This document shows positions 16,657-25,419 of a stretch of DNA of 64,000 nt, piece after piece. The position numbers and the translations under genes are program-made. The notes below the pieces were generated by a model, which was given only the letters and a program-made list of their open reading frames with translations, had not been told where the DNA came from and made no database searches. This stretch comes from Planctomycetota bacterium (GTDB taxonomy: Bacteria > Planctomycetota > UBA8742 > UBA2392). The first letter of the stretch is position 1. Each line of letters opens with the position of its first letter. The stretch is taken from assembly GCA_003576915.1 (NCBI GenBank), contig QEVF01000014.1:1-64000 (forward strand), in the 5' to 3' direction.

Positions 16657-17112
16657 TCAGGTGGCGGAGGCGTTGCTCGACCACTGGAGCGCAAAGGGCT
16701 TCAGTTCCTCGATGTGCCTCTGCAGCAGGGCGATGCCGTCTTCGAGGAGTTCGGCCATGGCCTGATCCTGGGCGGCCTCGGCGCGGTCTGCGCTCAGCCG
16801 CCGCACGTTGATCTCCAGTCGCTCCACTGTCTTCTGAAGGGCGACGGCCATCTCGAGGTAGTTCAGGCGCCCGGCATCTTCGGGATAGCTGGCCAGTTCC
16901 GGATACTCGCCCAGCGCCTCCAGTTCATCGGCCAGGCGCTGGCAGTAGGCGGTTTCTTCATCCAGCACGCGCTGCACCAGAGTGCGGCGGTCCAGGGGGA
17001 AGCGGTCCAGCCAGACGCGGTTCTTGTCGAGCATGCTGAGATAGCGCAGGTAGCTGGGAAACACCACCAGCAACCAGCGGCGCAGCAGCTCGATGCGAAG
17101 GGCCTTGTCCAT
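16657..17112 (-). CDS. Small helical cytoplasmic protein, unknown
   Basis: Protein of 151 residues from ATG 17112, which is 2 nt after the nuoN stop (17115-17117); a TTG two codons upstream would overlap that stop. The protein is rich in Leu, Glu, Arg and Ala and is almost entirely helical, with heptad-like stretches (LDEETAYCQRLADELEALG, and AELLEDGIALLQRHIEELK) that suggest a coiled-coil or helical bundle. No catalytic motif and no signal peptide is visible. Tight spacing to nuoN suggests co-expression with complex I genes, but nothing in the sequence links it to that complex. Confidence 0.72.
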   Translation of the reverse strand: MDKALRIELLRRWLLVVFPSYLRYLSMLDKNRVWLDRFPLDRRTLVQRVLDEETAYCQRLADELEALGEYPELASYPEDAGRLNYLEMAVALQKTVERLEINVRRLSADRAEAAQDQAMAELLEDGIALLQRHIEELKPFALQWSSNASAT

Positions 17113-17114
17113 GA

Positions 17115-18854
17115 TCAATGTCCGTGGCCTGCGTGGCCTTTCGAAGCGTCCTGAGCCTCCACGACGGCGGGCGCCGGGGTGCGGCGCAGCATGGTGGCTT
17201 CGTCGGTCGGGGCGGTGAACAGCGAGCCCCAGAGGAAGAGCCCCACGGTCAGCAGCGCCGAACCACCCACCAGCACCCAGCCCGTGTTGGAGACAATCAG
17301 GGGGCGGGACACCAGCGCGGGCTCGCCGGGCGCAATGAACATCGCGCGCAGGAACCGGAAGTAGTAATAGCAGGAAATCGCCGTGTTCACCGCCGCCACC
17401 ACCAGCAGCACCGCCATGATGGGGTAGCCCGCCTTGGCGGCTTCCAGGCCCGCGATGAACAGGTTCATCTTGCCCAGAAAGCCGAAGGTGGGCGGAATGC
17501 CGACGAGGCTCAACAGCAGGATGGTCATCATCACGGCCAGGCCCATATTGCGCTTGGCCAGGCCGTCAAAGGCGCTCATCTCCTCGCTGCCGGTTTCGTG
17601 GGCAACAGCCATGACCACGGCAAAGGCGCCGAAGTTCATGATGCAGTAGGCGATCATGTAGAAGGCCGTGGCCGAAGCGCCCATGTCGGCAATGGCCCGG
17701 CCGCTGTCGCCGCCCAGCTCGCCGCCCACGGCCACGGCCGCGACGCCGATGAGCAGGTAGCCGGCGTGGGCAATGGAACTGTAGGCGAGCATGCGCTTGG
17801 CGTTGCGCTGCCACAGGGCCGTCAGGTTGCCAATCGTCATGGTCAGGGCGCCCAGCACGGCCACAAAGCTGACCCAGTTGATGATGGGCAGGGCGTTGCC
17901 CGTGCTCTGGAAGGCCATGGCATCCATGAAGCGGATGAAGCCGGCAAAGCCCGCCGCCTTGGAGGCCACGCTCAGGAACGCAGTCACCGGCGTGGGGGCG
18001 CCTTCGTAGGCGTCCGGCGCCCAGAAGTGCGCGGGGGCAATGCTCATCTTGTAGCCAAAGCCCACGGTCACCATGAGCAAAGCCAGGCCAATGGCCAGGG
18101 GGTCGTTGACGTCGCGCAGGCGCTGGCCCATCAGGGCGATGTCCAGCGTTCCGGCCATGCCGTAGAGAAGCGAGATGCCGTAGATCATCACGCCGGAACT
18201 CACGGCGCCGAACAGCATGTACTTCAGCGCGCCTTCCGTGCCCTTGCGGTCACTGCGCTTGAAGGCCACCAGCACGAACGAGGCCAGCGACATCAGTTCG
18301 ATGCTCAGGTAGGCCATCAGGAGGTTGGTGCTGCTGGCCAGCAGCATCATGCCCAGCACGCTGCCCAGCACCAGCGTGAGCATCTCGCCGAAACTCTTGC
18401 GCGGCAGGGAACGGTCATAGTGCAGCATGGCCAGGGTGATCAGGCCGCTGGCCAGGGCGAAGATCTTGAAGAAGTTGGCAAAGCCGTCAAAGGCCAGCAT
18501 GGAAGCCCCGGCCACCTCGACGTAGCCGTGGTTCTTGTAGAAGTGCGCGGCCTCGGCCAGGTTGCCCCAGTCCGGGTAGATGAACAGCGCCGTGCCCCAC
18601 TTGCCCATGATGAGCAGCAGGGGCGCCAGCATGCCAACGAAGGCCAGACTCAGCAGGTTGCGCGGACTGCGCAGCTTGTCCGAGACGTCCACCAGCAGCA
18701 TCAGGCAGAGCGTGAAGCAGACAATCAGTTCCGGCAGAAAGTAGCCCAGGGTGTGGCCGCCGATTTCCTCGGCCATCTTGAAATAGGGGCCGCGTGGCAG
18801 GCCAAGGACGGCCTGGGTAGCGGAGTGGGTGGCTTCTGTGGCTTCGAGCAGCAT
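17115..18854 (-). CDS. nuoN: NADH-quinone oxidoreductase subunit N
   Basis: Protein of 579 residues with 13-14 hydrophobic segments typical of the antiporter-like subunits of complex I. Family landmarks include YLSIELMSLASFVLVAF, with the conserved Glu of the fifth helix, LKYMLFGAVSSGVMIYGISLLYG, the channel lysine region near AYEGAPTPVTAFLSVASKAAGF, and RMLAYSSIAHAGYLLIG. It takes part in proton pumping in the inner membrane. It is somewhat longer than E. coli NuoN (485) because of a long N-terminal part and a C-terminal tail that ends in a His-rich stretch (GHAGHGH). It is the third gene of nuoL-nuoM-nuoN, 21 nt after nuoM. Confidence 0.95.
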   Translation of the reverse strand: MLLEATEATHSATQAVLGLPRGPYFKMAEEIGGHTLGYFLPELIVCFTLCLMLLVDVSDKLRSPRNLLSLAFVGMLAPLLLIMGKWGTALFIYPDWGNLAEAAHFYKNHGYVEVAGASMLAFDGFANFFKIFALASGLITLAMLHYDRSLPRKSFGEMLTLVLGSVLGMMLLASSTNLLMAYLSIELMSLASFVLVAFKRSDRKGTEGALKYMLFGAVSSGVMIYGISLLYGMAGTLDIALMGQRLRDVNDPLAIGLALLMVTVGFGYKMSIAPAHFWAPDAYEGAPTPVTAFLSVASKAAGFAGFIRFMDAMAFQSTGNALPIINWVSFVAVLGALTMTIGNLTALWQRNAKRMLAYSSIAHAGYLLIGVAAVAVGGELGGDSGRAIADMGASATAFYMIAYCIMNFGAFAVVMAVAHETGSEEMSAFDGLAKRNMGLAVMMTILLLSLVGIPPTFGFLGKMNLFIAGLEAAKAGYPIMAVLLVVAAVNTAISCYYYFRFLRAMFIAPGEPALVSRPLIVSNTGWVLVGGSALLTVGLFLWGSLFTAPTDEATMLRRTPAPAVVEAQDASKGHAGHGH

Positions 18855-18875
18855 GTCGGGCGCGGTCCTGTGGGG

Positions 18876-20696
18876 CTACTTCGTGTAAACGCCGTTGAGC
18901 ATGGCGACTTCTTTGCCCGCGGGCTGCTTGAGGTTCTCGAGGCGGTCCTCCTCGATCTGGCGGGCAAACTCGGGCACGTGGCGCGCCATGTTGTTCTGCA
19001 GCACGCGCATGGGACCGTCGAGATACTTGATGCCCAGCTGCGGGAAGATGCCCAGCACCACACAGAAGATGGCCAGTGGCACCAGGGTGGCCCACTCCGT
19101 GGCGTTGAGGTCTTTGAAGTCCTTGTAGTGGGGGTCCTTCATCTTGCCGTAGAACACGCGCTGATAACCCCAGAGCAGGTAGGCCGCCGTCAGCACGATG
19201 CCCAGGGTGCAGATCACCGTCCAGAAGCGCACGGAGGTCCACACCATCCACCAGGCGCCGTCGCCGGCGGTGCCCAGGTTGCTCTGGAACGCGCCAAAGA
19301 ACACCAGCGCCTCGGAGATGAAGCCGTTGAGACCGGGCAGGCCGATACTTGCAAAGAAGCCCACCAGGGCCATGCCCGCGTACTTGGGCATCTGGTTGGC
19401 AATGCCGCCAAAGCGGTTGAGGTCGCGGTGGTGCGCGCGCTCATAGATGACGCCCACCAGGGCGAACATCATGGGCGAGGAGATGCCGTGGTTGATCATC
19501 TGGAATGAGGCACCGATCAGGCCCAGCTTCGTCATGGCCGCCATGCCCAGCAGCACATAGCCCATGTGCGAAACCGATGAATAGGCCACCATGCGCTTGA
19601 AGTCCGTCTGGCCCAGGGCGCAGTAGGCGCCGTACACGATGGAAATCGAGCCCAGCACCAGCACCACCGTGGTCATGTCGTAGGCCTGCTGCGGCATGAA
19701 CATGTAGCTGAAGCGGAACAGGCCGTAGCCGCCCATCTTCAGCAGGATGCCGGCCAGCAGCATCGAAATCGGCGTCGGCGCTTCCACGTGCGCGTCCGGC
19801 AGCCAGGTGTGGAAGGGCCACACCGGCACCTTTACCGCAAAGGCCACGAACAGGCCAATGAAGCACAGCGCGCCCGCCGTCGGCGCCAGGGCAAAATGGC
19901 GCGGCAGCAACTCCGTGAGCGCCACCACGTTGAAGGTGCCGCCGTGGCCGCCGTCCGTCGCCAGGTAGTAGTACAGCATGGCAATGAACATCAGCAGCGA
20001 GCCGGCCAGTGTGTAGATGAAGAACTTGATGGCCGCGTAAATGCGGCGCGGCCCGCCCCAGATGCCGACGAGGAAGTACATCGGCAGCAGGACCACCTCC
20101 CAGAAGACGTAGAACAACAGGTAATCCATCGAGCAGAAAACGCCGATGATGCCCGTCTCCAGGATCAGATAGAGGATGAAAAACGCCCTCATGCCCTGGT
20201 ACTTGGGCTTGTGGGTGTGGTGGTCCAGAGACTTGTCCATGTTCCATGCCGCGCCGAGGCTGACGAGGCAGAGGAATGTGGTAAGCACGATCAGGGCCAC
20301 GCCCAGGCCGTCAACGCCCAGGAAGTAGTTGACGTTGAAGCTCTTGATCCAGGGCACGAATTCGATGTGGTGGAGGCTGGAGGAGTATTCGCTCTGGGAG
20401 GCGCGCTGCATCACTTCCACTTCGCGCGCCAGGTTTTCGGTGTAGGAGGTGTTCCGGGTTTCGGGATTGCCGCGCAGTTCTGCGAGCAGGGAACCGATCT
20501 TGCCGGTGTCTTCGCATTCCTGGGCCAAGCTGGTCATGGAGCCGCGCGAGCCCAGGGGCAGAATCAGCCCCAGCGAAAGAAAGAAGGTCAAGAGCGTGCC
20601 GGTCAGGGTCAGGAGCTTGACCGTGCGCAGGTCGCGCACGAACAGGCAGATCAGCGCGAACAGAAGCGGCGTGAAGATCGTCAGGGTTAGCAGCAT
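18876..20696 (-). CDS. nuoM: NADH-quinone oxidoreductase subunit M
   Basis: Protein of 606 residues from ATG 20696 (MLLTLTIFTPLLFAL). It is an antiporter-like complex I subunit with about 14 membrane segments. Landmarks are YFLGVDGLGVALIVLTTFL, FYVFWEVVLLPMYFLVGIWGG with the conserved Glu, VKVPVWPFHTWLPDAHVEAPT with the conserved Lys, MLLAGILLKMGGYGLFRF, and KRMVAYSSVSHMGYVLLG. Compared with E. coli NuoM (509) it has an extra soluble loop of about 60 residues between the first two helices (about residues 37-100), another case of loop growth like that in NuoL. Upstream lies a 125-nt gap to nuoL holding an imperfect tandem repeat. Confidence 0.96.
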   Translation of the reverse strand: MLLTLTIFTPLLFALICLFVRDLRTVKLLTLTGTLLTFFLSLGLILPLGSRGSMTSLAQECEDTGKIGSLLAELRGNPETRNTSYTENLAREVEVMQRASQSEYSSSLHHIEFVPWIKSFNVNYFLGVDGLGVALIVLTTFLCLVSLGAAWNMDKSLDHHTHKPKYQGMRAFFILYLILETGIIGVFCSMDYLLFYVFWEVVLLPMYFLVGIWGGPRRIYAAIKFFIYTLAGSLLMFIAMLYYYLATDGGHGGTFNVVALTELLPRHFALAPTAGALCFIGLFVAFAVKVPVWPFHTWLPDAHVEAPTPISMLLAGILLKMGGYGLFRFSYMFMPQQAYDMTTVVLVLGSISIVYGAYCALGQTDFKRMVAYSSVSHMGYVLLGMAAMTKLGLIGASFQMINHGISSPMMFALVGVIYERAHHRDLNRFGGIANQMPKYAGMALVGFFASIGLPGLNGFISEALVFFGAFQSNLGTAGDGAWWMVWTSVRFWTVICTLGIVLTAAYLLWGYQRVFYGKMKDPHYKDFKDLNATEWATLVPLAIFCVVLGIFPQLGIKYLDGPMRVLQNNMARHVPEFARQIEEDRLENLKQPAGKEVAMLNGVYTK

Positions 20697-20785
20697 AATT
20701 CGCACGTCCGAAGTAGAGGTTTCAGGCTCCGGGTATCAGGGAATTCACCCAAACCCGCCCGTCACCCGTCAACCATTGAGCCCTG

Positions 20786-20813
20786 GAACCCGACACCTGT
20801 TACCCAACACCTG
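20786..20813. repeat. Imperfect tandem 14-mer between nuoL and nuoM
   Basis: Two adjacent 14-nt units, GAACCCGACACCTG (20786-20799) and TTACCCAACACCTG (20800-20813), match at 11 of 14 positions. The rest of the 125-nt gap (for example CACCCGTCAACC at about 20763) is of similar ACCC/CACCTG-rich character, which suggests a decayed minisatellite. It interrupts an otherwise tight operon. Confidence 0.6.
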
Positions 20814-20821
20814 CATCTACC

Positions 20822-23800
20822 CTAGCTCATCAGCGCCAGCAGCAGGAAGAGCAACACCAGCGCGCCGATGAGCATGAAAACATAGTCCGAAATCTTGCCC
20901 GTGGGCGCCTTGGAGGCCGTGGCGCCGGCCCAGCTCGTGGCGTTGCTCACGCCGCGCACGGTACCGTCCACGCCCCAGTAATCGGCCTTGGCCACGACAA
21001 ATCCCAGCCAGACCGTGACCTTGCCGGCCAGGTTCACCAGCCCGTCCACAATGACCTTGTCAAACCACGAGCACAGGCGCATGAGCCAGCCCTGGGCGCG
21101 CACCACCGTGCCGTAGTACAGGTCGTCCATGTAGTAGCCCTTTTTCAGGGCCGCGCGCGTAGCCGCCAGGAAGCCCACATGGCCTACCCACTCGCGCCGG
21201 TAGAAGGGTCCCCAAGGCGAGAAGAAGAACATCGACAGGGCCAGGCCGATCAGGAAGGCCACCATGGAGCCGCCGAAAACCCTCACGTGCGCGTCGTGGT
21301 GCTTGTGATGCCAGGCATCCGTGATGGGGTCGTGTCCGTGGCCCTCGTGGCCCTGCCCGTCGTGCCCATGGTCGTGACTGCCCGCGGCGCTGTTGGCCTT
21401 GACGATGGCAGCCTCGAACTCCTGGCGGCGCTCTTCGTCCATGGCCGCGCGGGCCGCCTTCTCAGTTTCTGCAAAGCGCGGGTCCACGGCCAGGCCGTTC
21501 TTGACCCGCCACTCGTTGTATCGCCCGCCCCATTCGGCGCTGGGCGCCATGCCCACGCTGTCGGCCAGCAGGGGATAGCCGTCGGCACCGATGTACAGCA
21601 GGTCTACGCGCTTGGCGTCATAGCGCGCTTCCTCCACAAGGAAGCGGCTGTCAAAGGCCGAGCGCGGCTTGCTGACGAGGTAGTAGAACCAGCTCTGGCC
21701 GTCGGCGTTGGGACGGCCTGTCACGGCGGGGCGGGGCTGCTTCTGAAGGGCGTCGGCGATCTTCTTGTCGTACTCGCGGCGCAGCTTGGACAGCTCGGGC
21801 TCGCTCAGCGGCCGGCCGGCTTCGCCCGTGCGCTTGCGGATCTCGCCCAGCATTTCCTGCTGGTAATGCTGCGTCAAGGCGGCGCGGCTTTCCACCTGCT
21901 GCATGGCCTGGAGGTCCTTCATGGCCTCGGGGTCCTTGTAGCGGGCGACGACTTCGTCGTGGGGCCCGGCGTTGACGGTCTTCGGGGCAAAGCCCGCCAG
22001 GGCCGCCAGAATGTAGAGCAGCAGGACCGCGGGCAGACCCACAAGCCCGCTCAGGGCCGAGGTGCGGCCCAGCCTGGAAACATGGGCGGCGTCGCGCCGG
22101 TTGTACAGATAGAGGCCCGACATCAGGGCCACGATGACGGTGACCAGGGTCAGCACCCCGAACTCGACGACGTTGGTGAAGCCAAGGTTCTCGCCCATGC
22201 TGGTCTTGGCCGCCAGGGGCCAGCCCACCACGACGGCGAAACCCGCAATCACAATCAGGGGCAGCACGACGTTCCAGGGCGATTCCTTGGCGTGCTCATA
22301 AACCCAGGGATCGCGCGGCTTGCCGTGGAAGGTCATCCACACCAGGCGGAACATGTAGAAGGTGGTCAGGCCCGCGCCCAGGGCTCCAAAGACGTAGGGG
22401 ATGATGACTGCCGTGTCCACGCCGAAGATCATGGCCTGTGTGAGCACGGCTTCTTTTGAATAGAAGCCCGAGAAGAAGAAAGGCGCGCCGGTGATGGCGA
22501 GGTTGCCGATCCAGAAGGTAGCCGTGGTGACGGGCATCTTCTTCCAGAGGCCGCCCATGCGCGTCATCTCCTGCTCGTGGGAGCAGCCCAGGATCACCGA
22601 GCCAGACCCCAGGAACATCAGGGCCTTGAAGAAGGCGTGGGTGATCATGTGGAACACGGCCGGCACCCAGGCGCCCACGCCGATGCCGAGGAACATGTAG
22701 CCGAGCTGGCTGATGGTCGAGAAGGCCAGCACTTTCTTGATGTCGGTCTGCATCAGGCCAATGGTGCCGGCAAAGAGTGCCGTGAAGCCGCCGACGTAAG
22801 CGACGACCATCAGGGTGTCGGGCGTAAACAACGGGAACAGCCGGGCAGTGAGGTAGACGCCGGCGGACACCATGCAGGCCGCATGGATCATGGCGCTGAC
22901 GGGTGTGGGGCCTTCCATGGCGTCGGGCAGCCAGACGTGGAGGGGGAACTGGGCCGACTTGCCCACGGGCCCGATGAAGAGCAGGATGCCCATGACGCTC
23001 AGGGCCCCGCCGCCGACGAGAAGCGCCTGAGCGCCCATGTTGGCGAACATCGAACCTGGGCCGCCATAGGTGGTCAGGCCCCAGCGGAACATGCCGTCGA
23101 GCGCGCCTTCCTGCCAGCCGGCGAACATGGCCTGAAACTCGTTGGGCCCCGCAAACAACAGGGTGCGGGCATTCAGGAAGATGATCATCATGCCCACAAA
23201 CATGAAGCAGTCGCCGATGCGTGTGGTGATGAAGGCTTTGACACAGGCCGCCTGGGCGCTGGGCTTCTCGAAATAGTGGCCGATGAGCAGGTAGCTGCAC
23301 AGGCCCATGATTTCCCAGCACACGAACAGCCACAGGAAATTATTGGCCAGCACCAGGCCGATCATGCCCATGGTGAACAGGTTGATCGTGGCAAAGAAGC
23401 GCGCATAGCGCACCTCGCCCTGCATGTAGCCCGTGCTGAAAAGGTGAATCAGGAAGGCCAGCAGCGTCACCATGAACAGGGTGATGGCCGTCGTGTTGTC
23501 AATGTAGATGCCGATGGCAAAGGCGCTCTTGAGCGTGTCGCCTTCATTGATGTACGCGTAGCGCTGGTTCCCGGGCTTGGCCAGCCAGGCGTTGAGCGCG
23601 TCGCGCGCCAGCTTGGCGTCCGCACTCTTGCCCGCGTACCAGGCGTCAAAGGCAGCATGCTGGGCCGCTCGTTTCTTGCCGTCGCTGTCGTGCAGGGCCT
23701 TGAGCAGCAGGCCGCGCCAGAAGGCCGAGGGTTCCCGTTCGAGCTGTTTTTCGTCGGCCTCGGTCACGGCCAGCCAGGGCAGGATGTCCAGGGCCAGATA

Positions 23801-24220
23801 GCTGTCCGCCGCCACTTTGTCCGCCCCCGCCAACTGGCCCTTGGCGTCCAGGATACCGGCGTCCATCAGGGCTTCCGGCAGGTGCAGCTTGGCCAGGGTC
23901 GCAGGCTGGTGCAGCACGCCCGCGCCGTCACCCTGAATGGTCATCCAGTTGACGCGCCACTCTACGGCATAGTTGGGGTCATACTTGCCCAGGTGCAGCA
24001 CGCAGATGCCCAGCGCACAAAGGAAAGAGCCGAACATGGCGCCCGTGGGCAGCCAGTCGCCCTGGCGCCAGAGCTTCTTGCCAAAGCACACCTGAAGGAA
24101 GAAACCCAGCAGGGGGAACAGGAAGCAGGCCAGGCCAAGGGCCGCCTGCAACGGAAACCCGATGGACTGCTCGGGAAACACCGAGTTCAGTGTGAATGAG
24201 GCTTCGAGAAGCACCGGCAT
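20822..24220 (-). CDS. nuoL: NADH-quinone oxidoreductase subunit L with two large soluble insertions
   Basis: Protein of 1132 residues from ATG 24220; usual NuoL length is about 600-660. The membrane core is normal: GYMQGEVRYARFFATINLF, WEIMGLCSYLLIGHYF, KSAQFPLHVWLPDAMEGPTP with the conserved Lys, VKKVLAFSTISQLGYMFLGIG-type motif (KKVLAFSTISQLGYMF), and the C-terminal lateral helix region with KKGYYMDDLYYGTVV. Two segments do not belong to the usual fold: about residues 97-228 (bases 23537-23932), helical and charged, in the first external loop, and about residues 753-978 (bases 21287-21964), which ends in a stretch with 12 or more His (947-978). The His-rich end and the site outside the core suggest a periplasmic domain, perhaps metal-binding. 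nuoK is not upstream; the gene leads a nuoLMN group. Confidence 0.93.
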   Translation of the reverse strand: MPVLLEASFTLNSVFPEQSIGFPLQAALGLACFLFPLLGFFLQVCFGKKLWRQGDWLPTGAMFGSFLCALGICVLHLGKYDPNYAVEWRVNWMTIQGDGAGVLHQPATLAKLHLPEALMDAGILDAKGQLAGADKVAADSYLALDILPWLAVTEADEKQLEREPSAFWRGLLLKALHDSDGKKRAAQHAAFDAWYAGKSADAKLARDALNAWLAKPGNQRYAYINEGDTLKSAFAIGIYIDNTTAITLFMVTLLAFLIHLFSTGYMQGEVRYARFFATINLFTMGMIGLVLANNFLWLFVCWEIMGLCSYLLIGHYFEKPSAQAACVKAFITTRIGDCFMFVGMMIIFLNARTLLFAGPNEFQAMFAGWQEGALDGMFRWGLTTYGGPGSMFANMGAQALLVGGGALSVMGILLFIGPVGKSAQFPLHVWLPDAMEGPTPVSAMIHAACMVSAGVYLTARLFPLFTPDTLMVVAYVGGFTALFAGTIGLMQTDIKKVLAFSTISQLGYMFLGIGVGAWVPAVFHMITHAFFKALMFLGSGSVILGCSHEQEMTRMGGLWKKMPVTTATFWIGNLAITGAPFFFSGFYSKEAVLTQAMIFGVDTAVIIPYVFGALGAGLTTFYMFRLVWMTFHGKPRDPWVYEHAKESPWNVVLPLIVIAGFAVVVGWPLAAKTSMGENLGFTNVVEFGVLTLVTVIVALMSGLYLYNRRDAAHVSRLGRTSALSGLVGLPAVLLLYILAALAGFAPKTVNAGPHDEVVARYKDPEAMKDLQAMQQVESRAALTQHYQQEMLGEIRKRTGEAGRPLSEPELSKLRREYDKKIADALQKQPRPAVTGRPNADGQSWFYYLVSKPRSAFDSRFLVEEARYDAKRVDLLYIGADGYPLLADSVGMAPSAEWGGRYNEWRVKNGLAVDPRFAETEKAARAAMDEERRQEFEAAIVKANSAAGSHDHGHDGQGHEGHGHDPITDAWHHKHHDAHVRVFGGSMVAFLIGLALSMFFFSPWGPFYRREWVGHVGFLAATRAALKKGYYMDDLYYGTVVRAQGWLMRLCSWFDKVIVDGLVNLAGKVTVWLGFVVAKADYWGVDGTVRGVSNATSWAGATASKAPTGKISDYVFMLIGALVLLFLLLALMS

Positions 24221-24776
24221 CGAGCGGTCCTGACGACAAAAACGCACGCCATGCCTCACCGGGCGATGGCGTCCAAACCTTCATTGGGCGGATGGGTTTA
24301 CCCGTGTTGCCAACGCCGGTCAACGGGTTTTTGAACGGCCAGTGGAAACCCGTAGGCCCTGCCGGCGCGCCGTGTCGCCAGTCTCTCCGCCTCCTCAGCC
24401 GCGGCCCGGACAAGGCACCTCGCCGCACGCCCCGCCCCCACCCTCCAGGTCCCGTGGAGTCCTTCACAGCCAACCCTTGGACCCCCTCAGCCTGCCTGCG
24501 GCCCCGCTATCCCAAGGCGCGGCCATCATTTTGTAGCAATCACTAACTTGCGTTTGTGACAGTTCTCTGCGCCCTCGGTGCCTTTGTGGTACTTCCACAA
24601 ACGTTGGCACGCACTCGACTTGCGCGCTTTCACCCCGCCCCGGTACACGCCTGGGGCGCCACCGGCTCCCCCAACACGCCTGGCTGCCCCTTGCTGACCT
24701 TGCGTTGGGGGCAAGTGCTAGCACAATTCTCGCCCCGTGGGACCCATTAGAGGTCCTCATTCGAATGGAGACAGAG
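24221..24776. other. Long intergenic region with several inverted repeats
   Basis: Divergent spacer between nuoL and the exported-protein gene, with no convincing gene. Structures seen: the 8-bp inverted repeat ACGGGTTT (24323-24330) and AAACCCGT (24346-24353), which would lie in the nuoL leader; the 7-bp hairpin TTTGTGG (24583-24589) and CCACAAA (24595-24601); and the 10-bp palindrome GTGCTAGCAC (24715-24724), about 50 nt before the start at 24777 and possibly an operator. The base composition at 24540-24610 is clearly less GC-rich than the surroundings. Short open frames here have no family resemblance and no ribosome binding site. Confidence 0.55.
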
Positions 24777-25328
24777 ATGAAGAAGATTCTGATGGCATTG
24801 GCCCTGCTGTTCGCGTTTGGCGTTCCGGCCCTGGCCCAGGAAAAGGCCTCGGGCGAGAAGAAGGAAGCCGCCAAGGAAGAGAAGAAGACCGAGGTGGATT
24901 ACCTCAAGCCCTACCGCACCAAGGGCAACACCTGGACCTGGAAGTCCGTCAGCAAGATGTCGGGCTATGAGTCCGTGGCCTACACCAAGTACGAAGTCAC
25001 GGAAGTGACCGAGGAAAAGGCGACCTGCAAGGTCTCCACGCTGGACAAGGACAAGAAGGAACTGGCCAGCACCACGACCGAGATTCCGCTCAAGGCCACC
25101 AAGACCGAAACGCCCAAGGACGGCACCCCCGCCCCGGAGGTGAAGACCAGCGAAGAGAAGATCAAGGTTGAGGCCGGCGAGATCGACTGCATCAAGGTCG
25201 AGACCGAGGCCAACGGCGCCAAGACCACCTCCTGGACCTGCAAGGCCACGGGCCTCCTGGTCAAGTCTCAGACCAGCGCGAGCTGGGGCGAGAGCACGAT
25301 GGAGCTGGTCGAGATGTCCGTCAAGTAA
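24777..25328 (+). CDS. Exported protein, unknown, Lys/Glu/Thr-rich
   Basis: Protein of 183 residues from ATG 24777, with GGAG at 24768-24771; an ATG four codons earlier (24765) is in frame. A clear signal peptide (MKKILMALALLFAFGVPALAQ) ends with an ALAQ cleavage site. A charged linker (residues 22-40) leads to a beta-rich domain in which Thr, Val and Lys alternate (TEVTEEKATCKVSTLDKDKK, TTTEIPLKATKT), and three Cys are present in the mature part (Cys near 82, 141 and 160). No family is recognised. It is convergent with the YceI-like gene and shares the terminator at 25382-25412. Codon use is like its neighbours. Confidence 0.82.
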   Translation: MKKILMALALLFAFGVPALAQEKASGEKKEAAKEEKKTEVDYLKPYRTKGNTWTWKSVSKMSGYESVAYTKYEVTEVTEEKATCKVSTLDKDKKELASTTTEIPLKATKTETPKDGTPAPEVKTSEEKIKVEAGEIDCIKVETEANGAKTTSWTCKATGLLVKSQTSASWGESTMELVEMSVK

Positions 25329-25381
25329 CTCACGGGGTCAGGCGCTGTCTGCCGGCCTGGCCTTCATGCGGTGAAACAAGG

Positions 25382-25412
25382 AATCGGGCGCCTGGTGCGC
25401 CCGGTTCTCGTT
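25382..25412. terminator. Bidirectional terminator between convergent genes
   Basis: Stem CGGGCGC (25385-25391) and GCGCCCG (25397-25403), loop CTGGT, extended outward by T-G, A-T and A-T pairs, with A-rich sequence on the left and TTCTCGTTCT on the right. It stands between the stop at 25328 and the convergent stop at 25420 and can serve both genes. Confidence 0.72.
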
Positions 25413-25419
25413 CTGTCGC

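Noticed and set aside
17118..19508. Long plus-strand frame of about 800 codons opposite nuoN and nuoM
   Set aside because: High GC leaves the antisense frame open. The translation is rich in His, Gln, Gly and Ala with no fold pattern, and the minus strand codes for two unmistakable complex I subunits.
24196..24546. Possible small gene in the spacer upstream of nuoL (116 codons, plus strand)
   Set aside because: No ribosome binding site, Pro/Arg/Ser-rich composition without pattern, and overlap with the nuoL start region.
24605..24625. Sigma-54-like TTGGCAC...TTGC upstream of the exported-protein gene
   Set aside because: GG and GC are 14 bp apart, not 10, which does not allow sigma-54 binding.
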